From: JBJYIN01 sp046237015 | Lineage (GTDB): Bacteria; Pseudomonadota; Gammaproteobacteria; Enterobacterales; Enterobacteriaceae | Length of the DNA stretch: 48,162 nucleotides | Assembly: GCF_046237015.1 (NCBI RefSeq) | Contig: NZ_JBJYIN010000025.1 | Span: forward strand, 1 to 48,162 | Reading direction: 5' to 3' | Part shown: positions 17,128-25,411 of the stretch, piece by piece | Position numbering within the stretch: the first letter of the stretch is position 1 | Layout: every line of letters begins with the position of its first letter | Notes under the pieces: generated by a model | The model's database searches: none | Seen by the model: the letters and a program-made list of their open reading frames with translations, nothing else | Told to the model about the DNA's origin: nothing | Translations under genes and position numbers: made by a program

Positions 17128-18213
17128 TTACCCCCCTAAAAACTCGTTAGCGAAAGCGTCAAAACGCCATAATTCCTTGTCATCTAAATGCAGCCAGTTT
17201 TCAAACTTTGAATTGTAGATTCTGCTTTTATCTGAATTTGTCTGTTTGCAGATAAGCCACATATTTGGGCATTTATCTAACCATTCCTCGACTCTTGAGT
17301 TTGAATCCCGAGTAATAACCAACGCACGGCACTGATCTTGTTCGAGTTTTTGTCTAAATGCGTTATTTACAAGTTGGGAATCGTTAAAGCCAAATCCTAA
17401 AAACAGAAAACAGGTATGGTTTCCAACAGCATTATCATATTCAGCCAACTGGGCCCTGTCTTTATGCAATCGCTGATATTTGGCTGTGCCAGGAGTGATC
17501 ATCGCTCGCACAACGCCTTCAGGTTTGTTGAGAATCCAGCTATTACACTCAATAAGGTGATTTTCCCATTCAAACGTATTTAATGAACCATGTGGTTTGT
17601 GTAGTCGAACATGTTTACATTCAACGATTCTTGATGGTTGTCTCGGCTTGCCTAAGCCTTTATGAATAGATTGAACTGCTTTTTTTGCTTCACTCCAGTC
17701 ATAACGTTGAAGAAAGCCGCCATAAAACCCCGTAATATATGGAATCTTATGTCGAATAAAGGCGTACTCAGCTAATAAATCGTAATTAGGCGTTGCGACG
17801 TGAAGTTGTTTATCGGCCTGTGGCAGAGTCTCAACGAGCTTTTTCAGTAGTGAACCAGCAGGCCAATCGCGTAATCCTGAAATAATTTGATGGGCGTGAA
17901 TGTTATCATGATGCGCAACAAAGCTTGCAGTTAGCTCGACTATTCGAGTGGTCAGAGCCTCATCCTTGATGAAGTCCATAGCAGATTCAAAATCATGGCT
18001 ACCCCCATCAAGTGCAGAGATAACTTGCTGCCATTGTTGTTCCTGGGTATCCGTCATACCACTGGTCAACTCGGCTCGAAGGTGGCGCTCTAATGCTGGC
18101 ATCCCAAAATTTAGATCAAGTGCACATGAAGTTCCTGTGCCAAATAAAACAAACGGCTTCTCAGTAAAAAACTCTGCAATCGCTTGATATGCAGATTCCT
18201 TTGTCAACTCCAT
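17128..18213 (-). CDS. SIR2-like NADase of SIR2-HerA system
   Basis: A 361-aa SIR2-domain protein: FVLFGTGTSCALDL near residue 22 (nucleotide loop), HVATPNYDLLAEYAF in the middle, RLHKPHGSLNTFEW, and CFLFLGFGFNDSQL near the C-terminus. It is the effector partner of the adjacent HerA ATPase; in studied pairs it hydrolyses NAD+ and causes growth arrest of infected cells. It is first in the two-gene minus-strand operon. The ribosome site is inside a nine-G run (C at 18216-18224 on the plus strand) 2 nt before ATG, an unusual and slippage-prone leader. Confidence 0.85.
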   Translation of the reverse strand: MELTKESAYQAIAEFFTEKPFVLFGTGTSCALDLNFGMPALERHLRAELTSGMTDTQEQQWQQVISALDGGSHDFESAMDFIKDEALTTRIVELTASFVAHHDNIHAHQIISGLRDWPAGSLLKKLVETLPQADKQLHVATPNYDLLAEYAFIRHKIPYITGFYGGFLQRYDWSEAKKAVQSIHKGLGKPRQPSRIVECKHVRLHKPHGSLNTFEWENHLIECNSWILNKPEGVVRAMITPGTAKYQRLHKDRAQLAEYDNAVGNHTCFLFLGFGFNDSQLVNNAFRQKLEQDQCRALVITRDSNSRVEEWLDKCPNMWLICKQTNSDKSRIYNSKFENWLHLDDKELWRFDAFANEFLGG

Positions 18214-18605
18214 GTCCCCCCCCCACTTAAAACATCAAATTTCAGTGCTTACCACCTAACTTCTGCAGCATTAGTACTTTATTCTCTTGCTTTAATGCTT
18301 CAAGTTTTTATTGCGGAGCAATAATCTAGAACACTCATTTGTAGAGCTATATCAAGTTTCTGCCAATCGTAGGTTTCGCTCCGCGTAAAACATCTTTTAG
18401 ATCGTCATTGAGGCAAATGGATGTTATGGCAGCAAGAATGTCCCCCTGTATTAATGTTTGGCCCACAGTCAAACCTACTCCCACTAATGAACACATCGTA
18501 ATGTTAGTAATGCTTCCGTTAGTTGTGGGGAGCATTGTCGATGTCCGCAGTTCGCTCATTAGGGACAACCATACTCAAATCTCCCACATTGCAGGAGATT
18601 TGAGT
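18214..18605. other. Promoter region of SIR2-HerA and left end of the recombinase element
   Basis: It has the G9/C9 tract next to the SIR2 start, the left-end repeat at 18474-18570 and the hairpin over the recombinase start (18570-18608). The open frame starting at 18408 is only an upstream extension of the recombinase frame. Confidence 0.6.
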
Positions 18606-18608
18606 ATG
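18570..18608 (+). promoter_or_regulatory. Perfect 15-bp hairpin over ribosome site and start codon
   Basis: CATACTCAAATCTCC (18570-18584), 9-nt loop, GGAGATTTGAGTATG (18594-18608). The Shine-Dalgarno AGGAG (18593-18597) and the ATG (18606-18608) lie in the 3' arm. A transcript entering from upstream would hide both, as in IS10-type protection against readthrough; a transcript starting inside would not. It may also be an operator. Confidence 0.7.
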
Positions 18609-19208
18609 AACACGTCACCGTGGAACAAAGACCGTATCATCGGCCAAAAAAGACCACTTCAGATATCTCATATCTGGGGGATACGAATCCGACTTGAACT
18701 AGAAGGTAAAACGCGCGATTTAGCTCTGTTCAATATGGCCTTGGACAGTAAGCTACGAGGCTGTGATCTGGTCAAACTCAAAGTATCTGATGTTGCATAT
18801 GGTAGCTCTGTTTCAAGCAGAGCTACGGTGTTGCAACAGAAAACCGGTAGCCCTGTGCAATTTGAGATAACCAAAGGGACAAGAGAAGCTGTTGCTGCAT
18901 TGATAAAGCTTGGCAATTTGCATAGTAAAGACTTCTTGTTTCGGTCTCGAGTCGGAACTAACCAGCCCATATCAACCCGGCAATACAACCGAATTTTTCA
19001 TGGATGGGTAGAAAAGCTTGGTCTCGAAGATTCGCTTTACAGCACACATTCCATGAGAAGAACAAAACCTTACCTAATCTACAAGAAAACCAAGAATCTC
19101 CGGGTGATCCAACTTCTGTTGGGCCATAAGAAACTGGAAAGCACAGTCCGTTATCTGGGCATTGAAGTCGATGATGCATTAGAGATCTCTGAATCGATCG
19201 AAGTCTAA
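18606..19208 (+). CDS. Short tyrosine recombinase (catalytic domain only, 200 aa)
   Basis: A phage-integrase-family protein reduced to the catalytic domain. Catalytic residues seen: R51 (SKLRGCDL), the beta-strand Lys in LQQKTGSPV, H148-x-x-R151 (THSMRRTK), H174 (LLLGHKK) and Y183 (TVRYLGI). The usual N-terminal SAM-like core-binding domain is missing, so it may need a partner or bind short sites. AGGAG with 8 nt spacing fixes the start at 18606. It is unrelated in layout to the main integrase and lies between left and right ends of the dispersed repeat, whose inverted arms with 6-10 bp spacers look like tyrosine recombinase core sites. Its substrate is inferred. Confidence 0.8.
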   Translation: MNTSPWNKDRIIGQKRPLQISHIWGIRIRLELEGKTRDLALFNMALDSKLRGCDLVKLKVSDVAYGSSVSSRATVLQQKTGSPVQFEITKGTREAVAALIKLGNLHSKDFLFRSRVGTNQPISTRQYNRIFHGWVEKLGLEDSLYSTHSMRRTKPYLIYKKTKNLRVIQLLLGHKKLESTVRYLGIEVDDALEISESIEV

Positions 19209-19214
19209 GGTTGT

Positions 19215-19236
19215 CAGGGCTGCAACAGCAGCCCTG
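19215..19236 (+). terminator. Hairpin after the short recombinase
   Basis: CAGGGCTGC, AACA loop, GCAGCCCTG: a perfect 9-bp stem beginning 6 bp after the stop. There is no U-tract, so it is a weak terminator or part of the right-end repeat structure. Confidence 0.5.
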
Positions 19237-19336
19237 TGCCAAAAGCGGTAGTAGCTAGGTAGAATCCGCCAAATCAAACAAGGTATGATACAAGAGTTGC
19301 TTACGGGTAAGACACGATTAATAAAAGGGGAAGCAC

Positions 19337-20464
19337 ATGGTTGATTATCAAGAAACCGAGCTTGATGAAGAATTGGTTGCGCCAGGTACGGAAGATGAAG
19401 AGCCGGAACTGCTTGATGAGGTGATGCACCCGTTCAACCCGACCGATATTGATATCGTCGTTGAACCGAAGTCGTTGGATGCCTTGATTAAGCGAATTCA
19501 GCACAATGAGATCGACATGAATACCGATTTTCAGCGTCATGCGGAGTTATGGGATAACCGCAAGATGAGCCGGTTAATCGAATCCATTTTGATTCGGTTC
19601 CCGTTACCGGCTTTCTACTTTGATGCGTCCGATGAAAATAATTGGCTAATTGTGGATGGTTTACAGCGGTTATCTACGATTCGCAAGTTTGTGTTAGATA
19701 AAAAGCTTCGTCTCAATGGGCTGGAATTCTTAACAGACCTCAATGGTAAAACCTTCGATAAATTGCATCGTCAATATCAGCGCCGTATTGAAGAATGCCC
19801 TGTTACTGTGTACATGATTAAGCCGGGTACGCCTGAGGATGTTAAGTATTCGGTGTTTCGCCGGATCAATACAGGCGGCTTAACTCTAAATAATCAAGAG
19901 ATCCGTAATGCGCTCGCTAAGCCACGAGACAGAGAATTGCTCGAAGAGTTAGCCAATTCAGCATGCTCGAAAGCCATGCTAGGTGACCTTTCCAAACGTA
20001 TGAAGGATCAGGAACTGGTATTGCGATTCTGGGCATTCCATCGCTTTGATTATTTAGACCCTAAAAACAAAAAGGAAATTTCCTCGTTTTTAGATAAAGC
20101 CATGGAAGACATCAAAAAAGGCGATGATGTCTACCGTGCAGAGTTTAAAGCTAGGTATTCAACTGCAATAGAGCGTTGTTACCAGCTGTTAGGAGAAAAG
20201 GGGTTTGAAAAAAATCCTGCATCAAGAAGACGGTCAAAAAATGCAACACTATTTGAAGTCTGGATGGTTATGTTGGTGAAATTAACTGAAAACGAGTTTA
20301 GCCGCTTGGTTTATAATCAACCCAAGTTTCAAGAAAAGGTACAGACGTTATTGGAAGATGCCGAGTTTATTAATGTTATTAGCTATTCCACTCAGCGAAA
20401 AGAGCATGTGGAAATACGCTACGAAAAAATCAACGCGTTGATTAAAGAGATGCTTAATGATTGA
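19337..20464 (+). CDS. DUF262 (ParB-like nuclease fold) protein
   Basis: A 375-aa protein with an acidic N-terminus and a DUF262 domain: NTDFQRHAELWDNRKMSRL near residue 62, IESILIRFPLPAFYF, and the family's signature IVDGLQRLSTI near residue 110, followed by FRRINTGGLTLNNQEIR. DUF262 domains share the ParB/Srx fold and act as NTP-dependent nucleases in GmrSD-type and other defence systems. It is first in a three-gene operon and overlaps the next gene by 8 nt. The HNH half of GmrSD (DUF1524) is not present, so it belongs with the ATPase downstream; a link to the Menshen-type systems is possible but uncertain. Confidence 0.8.
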   Translation: MVDYQETELDEELVAPGTEDEEPELLDEVMHPFNPTDIDIVVEPKSLDALIKRIQHNEIDMNTDFQRHAELWDNRKMSRLIESILIRFPLPAFYFDASDENNWLIVDGLQRLSTIRKFVLDKKLRLNGLEFLTDLNGKTFDKLHRQYQRRIEECPVTVYMIKPGTPEDVKYSVFRRINTGGLTLNNQEIRNALAKPRDRELLEELANSACSKAMLGDLSKRMKDQELVLRFWAFHRFDYLDPKNKKEISSFLDKAMEDIKKGDDVYRAEFKARYSTAIERCYQLLGEKGFEKNPASRRRSKNATLFEVWMVMLVKLTENEFSRLVYNQPKFQEKVQTLLEDAEFINVISYSTQRKEHVEIRYEKINALIKEMLND

Positions 20465-21566
20465 GTTTATTAATATCCAAAACTTTAAAACCTTGTTAAA
20501 TGCTAGTTTTCCACTGGGTAATCTGAATCTATTCTCAGGCCTTAATGGCATGGGAAAATCAACGCTTGTGCAAAGCTTATTGCTTTTAAGGCAGTCTTAT
20601 GAACGCAATACCCTTAAAACCAAGGGTTTGCTGTTAAATGGTGATTATGTCAATATCGGTACGGGTAAAGACGCGCTCTCTAGTTTTAGTGAACAAGAAG
20701 AGATTATTTTTACCATTAAATGGCTCGAGAAAGAACAGCCAACACGGTTTGAGTTTGATTATCAACATGACTCAGATCTGCTGCCGCTGCGTAAATCGGG
20801 TATTGAGGGTGATCCAGAATCGCTAAGCTTATTTAACTCTAATTTTCAGTATTTATGTGCCGATAGGTTAGGTCCGCAAAGTCATCACCAGTTGTCTGAG
20901 TTTCATATTCGTGATTTAAAATCGCTTGGCCATCATGGTGAATTTGCGGTTCATTTTATCGCGGTTAATGGCGCTAAAGACTTGGAAATAGAAGCGTTAC
21001 GCCATCAAAAGGCTGTTTCAGGGACTTTGCTTTCTAATATTGAAGCATGGATGTCGGATATTACGCCCGGGTTAAAAATCAAAGCAGTGGCGCAGCCTCA
21101 GTTTAATTCGGTGAGCCTTAGTTACTCTTTTAACCAAGGGAAAGACACAACCGAAGACTTTAAACCACAGAATGTGGGGTTTGGATTAAGTTATGTGTTA
21201 CCTGTCGTAACCAGTATACTAAGTGCGGCAAAAGGTGATTTGCTGATTATTGAAAACCCAGAATCACACTTGCACCCCGCTGGGCAATCCTTGATGGGTA
21301 AATTGTGTTCTATTGCTGCCAATAATGGCGTGCAATTAATCGTTGAATCTCATTCTGATCATTTTCTCAACGGTATACGGGTTGCGGTGAAGCAGAAAGT
21401 GGTTGCAGCTGACGATGTCAAAGTCTTTTTCTTGCAGCGAGATGTTCATAACTCCATTCACGCCTCAGAAGTCATGTACCCCAATATTGATGATGAGGGA
21501 CGAATAGACTGCTGGCCGGAAGGCTTCTTTGACCAATGGGATAAGGAGTTGGATCATCTGTTATGA
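20457..21566 (+). CDS. AAA ATPase, DUF3696/OLD-like
   Basis: A 369-aa SMC/ABC-like ATPase: N-terminal MIEFINIQNFKTLLNA, Walker A SGLNGMGKSTLVQ near residue 30, an ABC-signature-like GFGLSYVLP near 235, Walker B LLIIENPESHLHP near 260, and VESHSDHFLNGIR near 295 (switch-like His). The pattern matches the DUF3696 group of defence ATPases. It probably senses infection or powers the DUF262 nuclease. It overlaps the upstream gene by 8 nt and the downstream gene by 4 nt (ATGA), so all three are translationally coupled. There is no TOPRIM domain as in OLD proteins. Confidence 0.8.
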   Translation: MIEFINIQNFKTLLNASFPLGNLNLFSGLNGMGKSTLVQSLLLLRQSYERNTLKTKGLLLNGDYVNIGTGKDALSSFSEQEEIIFTIKWLEKEQPTRFEFDYQHDSDLLPLRKSGIEGDPESLSLFNSNFQYLCADRLGPQSHHQLSEFHIRDLKSLGHHGEFAVHFIAVNGAKDLEIEALRHQKAVSGTLLSNIEAWMSDITPGLKIKAVAQPQFNSVSLSYSFNQGKDTTEDFKPQNVGFGLSYVLPVVTSILSAAKGDLLIIENPESHLHPAGQSLMGKLCSIAANNGVQLIVESHSDHFLNGIRVAVKQKVVAADDVKVFFLQRDVHNSIHASEVMYPNIDDEGRIDCWPEGFFDQWDKELDHLL

Positions 21567-22540
21567 ATAATGGAATTGTGTTGAACCATCACTCTTTGCC
21601 ATTTGCCAGCAAAGAGGATGCAGATGAAGGACTATTGGCTTTCTTTACTGTTCTTAAGGTTTGCCGAACTGCTGGGCTGAAAATTTTGCTAGTCGATGAA
21701 GATCAAGACAAGTCGCTAATGGGGCTGGAGCTGGCTAACGGATACTTTGTGCGCAATTGGCTTGCCTCTGCAAGCAAAGTAGCAGAACTTGCGGATTGGT
21801 GCCGATTTCTAAAGTCTCTTGAAACGAAACAGCCTCTCTTTGAAACCGTGGATATTGAACGTTTTGGTGATGTATTAGAAGTTGGCTTGCCAGGGGAAGA
21901 TTCAGGTAAACCGGTGCTATTAGCAGCGTTTTATTTTGAAACTTTTCTTGCCAGTTTTACGGCTTTGGCTGCTTGGACAAATAGCCATTTTAAAGTATGG
22001 GTTTTCGAGCTTGATGCAATACCAGATCAAAGGGATGAAACGATTTTAAATCTGAGTGATTCTGCGAGCTTGGGTGTGCATGGTGATGAACTCAAACAAC
22101 GTCGTAATGCGTTGTTAAGTTCCGCTAAGGATATCTGGCTGAAAAGAGCAGATTTGTTTCCTCATCTCACTTTATTGTCAAATCAAATTGGTACAAGTCT
22201 ACAAGGTTGGTCTGCTAGGCAAGATGTCTTGTTCAAGGCGCGAGATGCGCTAAATGTGCTGGAGTCGTTTAGTGAGAAATGGCTTTCAGGTGAGTATGTA
22301 GAGTACCGTCATGAGTATTTAAGAGATTTGGGTTTGGCAGCTGAAGTTAGCGGTGAATCGGACAGTGTAAATAATGCTCCCAAAAAGAAGAAAGAGCGCA
22401 TATTTTGGTTAGATGATGGACGGCAGGTCTATTGCGAGAATCATGTAAAACTACCTGACGGTTACCGCCTACATTTTTATGCTGACGCAGTAAATCAGCG
22501 GATATATGTGGCGTATTTAGGGCCGCATTTAACTTTGTGA
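21563..22540 (+). CDS. Unknown third gene of the DUF262-AAA operon
   Basis: A 325-aa protein with no recognised domain. The N-terminal half is helical with an ILLVDEDQDKSLMGLELANGY stretch split by turns; a Lys-rich linker (PKKKKER near residue 275) precedes a C-terminal ~45-aa strand-rich module (IFWLDDGRQVYCENH, then YAVNQRIYVAYLGPHLTL-like) that may be a small binding domain. The 4-nt overlap with the ATPase gene shows that it belongs to the same system. It could be the specificity or toxin component; this cannot be told from sequence. Confidence 0.75.
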   Translation: MNNGIVLNHHSLPFASKEDADEGLLAFFTVLKVCRTAGLKILLVDEDQDKSLMGLELANGYFVRNWLASASKVAELADWCRFLKSLETKQPLFETVDIERFGDVLEVGLPGEDSGKPVLLAAFYFETFLASFTALAAWTNSHFKVWVFELDAIPDQRDETILNLSDSASLGVHGDELKQRRNALLSSAKDIWLKRADLFPHLTLLSNQIGTSLQGWSARQDVLFKARDALNVLESFSEKWLSGEYVEYRHEYLRDLGLAAEVSGESDSVNNAPKKKKERIFWLDDGRQVYCENHVKLPDGYRLHFYADAVNQRIYVAYLGPHLTL

Positions 22541-22554
22541 ATTTAAGGAGATTA

Positions 22555-22656
22555 ATGAATAACTTAGCTCCATTCTGTATGGCAAAGCCTTGCGCACTTG
22601 GAAAACGCTATACCCGTTATGACCAGCCCCTATTAGTTCACTCAAAAGGTTGTTAG
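22555..22656 (+). CDS. Short ORF cut by a repeat, possible 5' remnant of a fourth gene
   Basis: A 33-codon frame (MNNLAPFCMAKPCALGKR...) with an excellent ribosome site, AAGGAG and ATTA before ATG, 14 bp after the third gene. The stop lies inside the left-end repeat sequence (GTTAGCAATGTCCGC), so the original gene may have continued and been cut by the repeat. A true micropeptide is the alternative. Confidence 0.35.
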   Translation: MNNLAPFCMAKPCALGKRYTRYDQPLLVHSKGC

Positions 22657-22690
22657 CAATGTCCGCAGATCGCTCTTAGCCGACCATGAG
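22652..22690 (+). repeat. Dispersed repeat, left-end piece
   Basis: GTTAGCAATGTCCGCAGATC followed by GCTCTTAG: the same left-end core as at 18536-18560. It marks the border between the defence cassettes and the conjugation module. Confidence 0.5.
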
Positions 22691-22712
22691 ATTTGGCAAC
22701 GCCAGATCCAGC

Positions 22713-23459
22713 TTATGAATATTGCCTCGGCTCCAGTTGTCGCAGCTCGTCGAGAGTATAAATACGGAAAACATTGCGGTGACGTGCTTCCAGAGGGATA
22801 GGTTGATGATTAACGATGACGTGTTTGATGCTGCCAAACAGCAGTTCAAGCGCCCGTTTTTTCTGTAGGTCCGGTACGATATAAAAGACGTAAATCCAGT
22901 GTTTCTGCGTCCGGGCCAGTAAGTGGCTGGCGATAATCGACTGGTAGCGGGCTTTGGTTTTCAGGCGGCGCTCGGTTTCTACTGCGATGGCCTGTCCGTC
23001 AGGGAGTGTGATGAGTCCATCTGGGCGGTGTTTGACCTGATACTGGCTGAGGAACGTTGTTCGATCGCCGTTTATCCATCCGGATGCACCTTTTTTCTCC
23101 AGAATCAGCCGAGCCACCTGATTATCAAGGTGGTGCTCCAGCGTCCAGCCAGTGATTTTTGACGGTTCAAAGCGTGCCGGGAAAATGTCATCGTCCGGCG
23201 TTAAAACGATAGCCAGTCCGTCGCTGGTTATGCCCCACAACGACATTTTCATCGTCCGTGATTCAAACACATGCTTTTGTATTAACCCCATTCGTTTAGT
23301 TTTTGTCAGCAGCGTATATAGCGATTTGTGATCCCTGAAGCCAAACAACAGCATCAGCGTTTTAAAGTCGCTGTAGGTTTCTTCCTTCAGGAAATTCAGC
23401 AGCTTTTTTATCTTTTCGCTGTTGCGGGCGGTGCGCTCGCTATGTGTTGCGATAAGCAT
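22713..23459 (-). CDS. mobC: MobC relaxase (MOB-C / replication-relaxation family)
   Basis: A 248-aa protein of the CloDF13 MobC type, the relaxase of the MOB-C class. The N-terminal ~90 residues form a winged-helix-like domain (KTLMLLFGFRDHKSLYTLL). The C-terminal part has HRPDGLI ... AVETERRLKTKARY, the PD-(D/E)xK-like acidic/lysine pattern of this family; there is no His-hydrophobic-His motif of classic relaxases. It nicks oriT and pilots the strand. Its ribosome site AGGAGG overlaps the mobB stop, so the two genes are coupled. In ICEKp-like elements MobC acts with MobB and the VirB channel. Confidence 0.8.
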   Translation of the reverse strand: MLIATHSERTARNSEKIKKLLNFLKEETYSDFKTLMLLFGFRDHKSLYTLLTKTKRMGLIQKHVFESRTMKMSLWGITSDGLAIVLTPDDDIFPARFEPSKITGWTLEHHLDNQVARLILEKKGASGWINGDRTTFLSQYQVKHRPDGLITLPDGQAIAVETERRLKTKARYQSIIASHLLARTQKHWIYVFYIVPDLQKKRALELLFGSIKHVIVNHQPIPLEARHRNVFRIYTLDELRQLEPRQYS

Positions 23460-23467
23460 TATGCCTC

Positions 23468-25327
23468 CTAAAAATTGAGCAAGGACGGTGTTTCGTCATC
23501 ATCAGATCTCGGTTTTGCTGATTTACTTTCCCCTTCAAAGAAAAGATCGGGCCGGGTTGCCGCGACATTGGTCGTTGAAGCGGATGTCGCTCCTTCCTCA
23601 TCGAAGTCCAGCGCGATTCTTGCCGGTGCTGCCGACGCGGCAATATCCGGAGAAACGGAATAGATCTCCAGCTCGTGTTTTTGTACCTTGATGGGGGAAA
23701 TCAGTGAGGCAGAGGGAAGCGTTCTCGTCGTAAAGATAAAGCTGACAAAATCGGGCAGGTTCAGGATCATATTGCTGTCGATAAAGAAACGCTCTGCCTG
23801 TCTGATAGTACGTTCACCGTCGATGGTTTCCGTCAGTACGGCATCAGTTTTGGCTTTGCGGATTTCATCATCCACTAAGATGGTGCCAGACATTCTCGCT
23901 ACCCATTCCGCTGTATCCGGGTCCATAACGCGGTATACCAGCTTGAATTTAGCGTTTTCAACGACTGCACCGACAACTGCATCGCCTTTTAAATCCGCTG
24001 GGCAGTCTTTCAGATCGGCGACGGACTGATGGGCCATGATGATATGTACGCCTTTATCCCGTGCTGCACCTAACCCCTCCAACGCCGGTTTTGACAGATG
24101 GTATTTCAATTCGTCCAGAAAGATGGCTATGGAGCGGGGCGTTTCTTTTACCCGGTCGCGCCTTTCTGCTAATTGGTAAAGTCGCACCAGCAGCATTCGC
24201 TGGGCGGTGATAATCTTGCCATTGCGCATTGAGCCGATGACATAGCAGCAGCCACCTTCATCAAAAACCGATTGGAGTGAAAATCCTGTCGGCGCGTTGA
24301 TGGCATTGAGCAAAGCCAGCTCTTCAATCTTGCCGAAAAAGGCTTTGATATCCTCCGCGATACCTTGAACATATTCGCCGTTATAAATATCGCGGATAGT
24401 AGAAGAGGGATGACTGCTGACAAATTGTGCCGCCATACGTGCCGCTTTTCGGTCGTCGATACGATAAAAATCGGATTCCTGACCTTTTTCCGCCAAGCTG
24501 AATCCCGCAACAAACAATTCCTCTAGTTCGTCAGGCGTAATATTTTCAATCAGATTTAATTGGTATTGCGGTTTTCGCAGGTCAATTAAGGCAAAGGGTT
24601 TGCCTGCATCCTCGCAGGCCTTGCGATAAAGATGCGTCGCCCATTCATCATCCTTTGGGTCCATAATAAATACACCTTCACCCGCCAGGATACTTTGGTA
24701 AAGCAATATACCGGCTGCTACACCTTTACCGGCTCCGGTGGTGCCGATAATATCCGCATGTTGTCTTTGCCAGTCTTTTAATGGGAGATACATCGGTTTT
24801 TCATCACGGTCTATCCCGATAAAAATACCCTTATTTAGGTTGATATAATCCAGTGGGTTATAATGCAGCGTTTCCGGCAGCAGGGATTTTACCGTGCGTA
24901 CATCGGTGCGTAATTCCCGTTCAAGACTGGTCTTTTTGATGAGTCGTTTTTTTATTTTATCCAGTTCAGGCGTTAATATCCGGCGTAGACTAATATGGAG
25001 AATAAGCCCTGCCATGGTAAATATAATTAATATTGACCAGTCCAGAATGGGAGTGCGGGTAAGTATCCGATCGTTATAAAGCCACCTAAAAACGCTAATA
25101 AGTAAGGGGCCCACTGTGCCAAACAGGAAACACAGCAGGGAAAAAGTGATAATCAGCTTTTTCCATAATGGGGCTTTCTGCCGATCATCGATTTTCATTG
25201 AAGCGAAAAACGGCAGGGTCAGTCCCGATAATAGCGCCAGCATCAATTGATGCTGTTGCATAACATCAATAAAGGACAGCACACCATTTACTATCGGCGA
25301 CAGTGAAATGGCAAGCTTATTTAACAT
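23468..25327 (-). CDS. mobB: MobB type IV coupling protein
   Basis: A ~619-aa VirD4/TraD-type ATPase of the CloDF13 MobB kind. Three hydrophobic segments lie in the first ~130 residues, including LIITFSLLCFLFGTVGPLL and WSILIIFTMAGLILHISL. Walker A is IIGTTGAGKGVAAG near residue 200 and Walker B is RSIAIFLDELKYHL near 395. It links the MobC-bound DNA to the T4SS channel at the inner membrane. AGGAGG lies 7 nt before ATG 25327 and 4 nt before ATG 25330; the former is preferred. A longer frame from 25360 would begin in the iteron region. Three iterons lie just upstream. Confidence 0.85.
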   Translation of the reverse strand: MLNKLAISLSPIVNGVLSFIDVMQQHQLMLALLSGLTLPFFASMKIDDRQKAPLWKKLIITFSLLCFLFGTVGPLLISVFRWLYNDRILTRTPILDWSILIIFTMAGLILHISLRRILTPELDKIKKRLIKKTSLERELRTDVRTVKSLLPETLHYNPLDYINLNKGIFIGIDRDEKPMYLPLKDWQRQHADIIGTTGAGKGVAAGILLYQSILAGEGVFIMDPKDDEWATHLYRKACEDAGKPFALIDLRKPQYQLNLIENITPDELEELFVAGFSLAEKGQESDFYRIDDRKAARMAAQFVSSHPSSTIRDIYNGEYVQGIAEDIKAFFGKIEELALLNAINAPTGFSLQSVFDEGGCCYVIGSMRNGKIITAQRMLLVRLYQLAERRDRVKETPRSIAIFLDELKYHLSKPALEGLGAARDKGVHIIMAHQSVADLKDCPADLKGDAVVGAVVENAKFKLVYRVMDPDTAEWVARMSGTILVDDEIRKAKTDAVLTETIDGERTIRQAERFFIDSNMILNLPDFVSFIFTTRTLPSASLISPIKVQKHELEIYSVSPDIAASAAPARIALDFDEEGATSASTTNVAATRPDLFFEGESKSAKPRSDDDETPSLLNF

Positions 25328-25351
25328 CATGGTGCCTCCTTTGTCGGCGAC

Positions 25352-25411
25352 TCGCCCCAACGTATCGCCCCATCAATTCGCCCCACGGTGTTGGGCGAAA
25401 AGGCGGGGCGA
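25352..25411. promoter_or_regulatory. Iteron array upstream of mobB
   Basis: TCGCCCCA occurs three times at exact 13-bp spacing (25352, 25365, 25378), followed by inverted-orientation relatives (CGGGGCGA at 25404-25411 and TTGGGCGA at 25391-25398). It probably binds a relaxosome or regulatory protein in front of mobBC. Confidence 0.6.

Larger units (their letters stand above)
18474..19260 (+). mobile_element. Repeat-flanked solitary tyrosine-recombinase element (full copy)
   Basis: The left-end repeat (18474-18570: ACTCCCACTAATGAACACA, TAGTAATGCTTCC, then GTCCGCAGTTCGCTC) precedes the 200-aa recombinase, and a right-end piece (TGTGCCAAAAGCGG, about 19236-19249) follows it. The short copies at 12659-12797 and 15113-15282 carry both ends without the gene. 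Inference: this is an autonomous element and the others are deletion derivatives. Confidence 0.45.
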
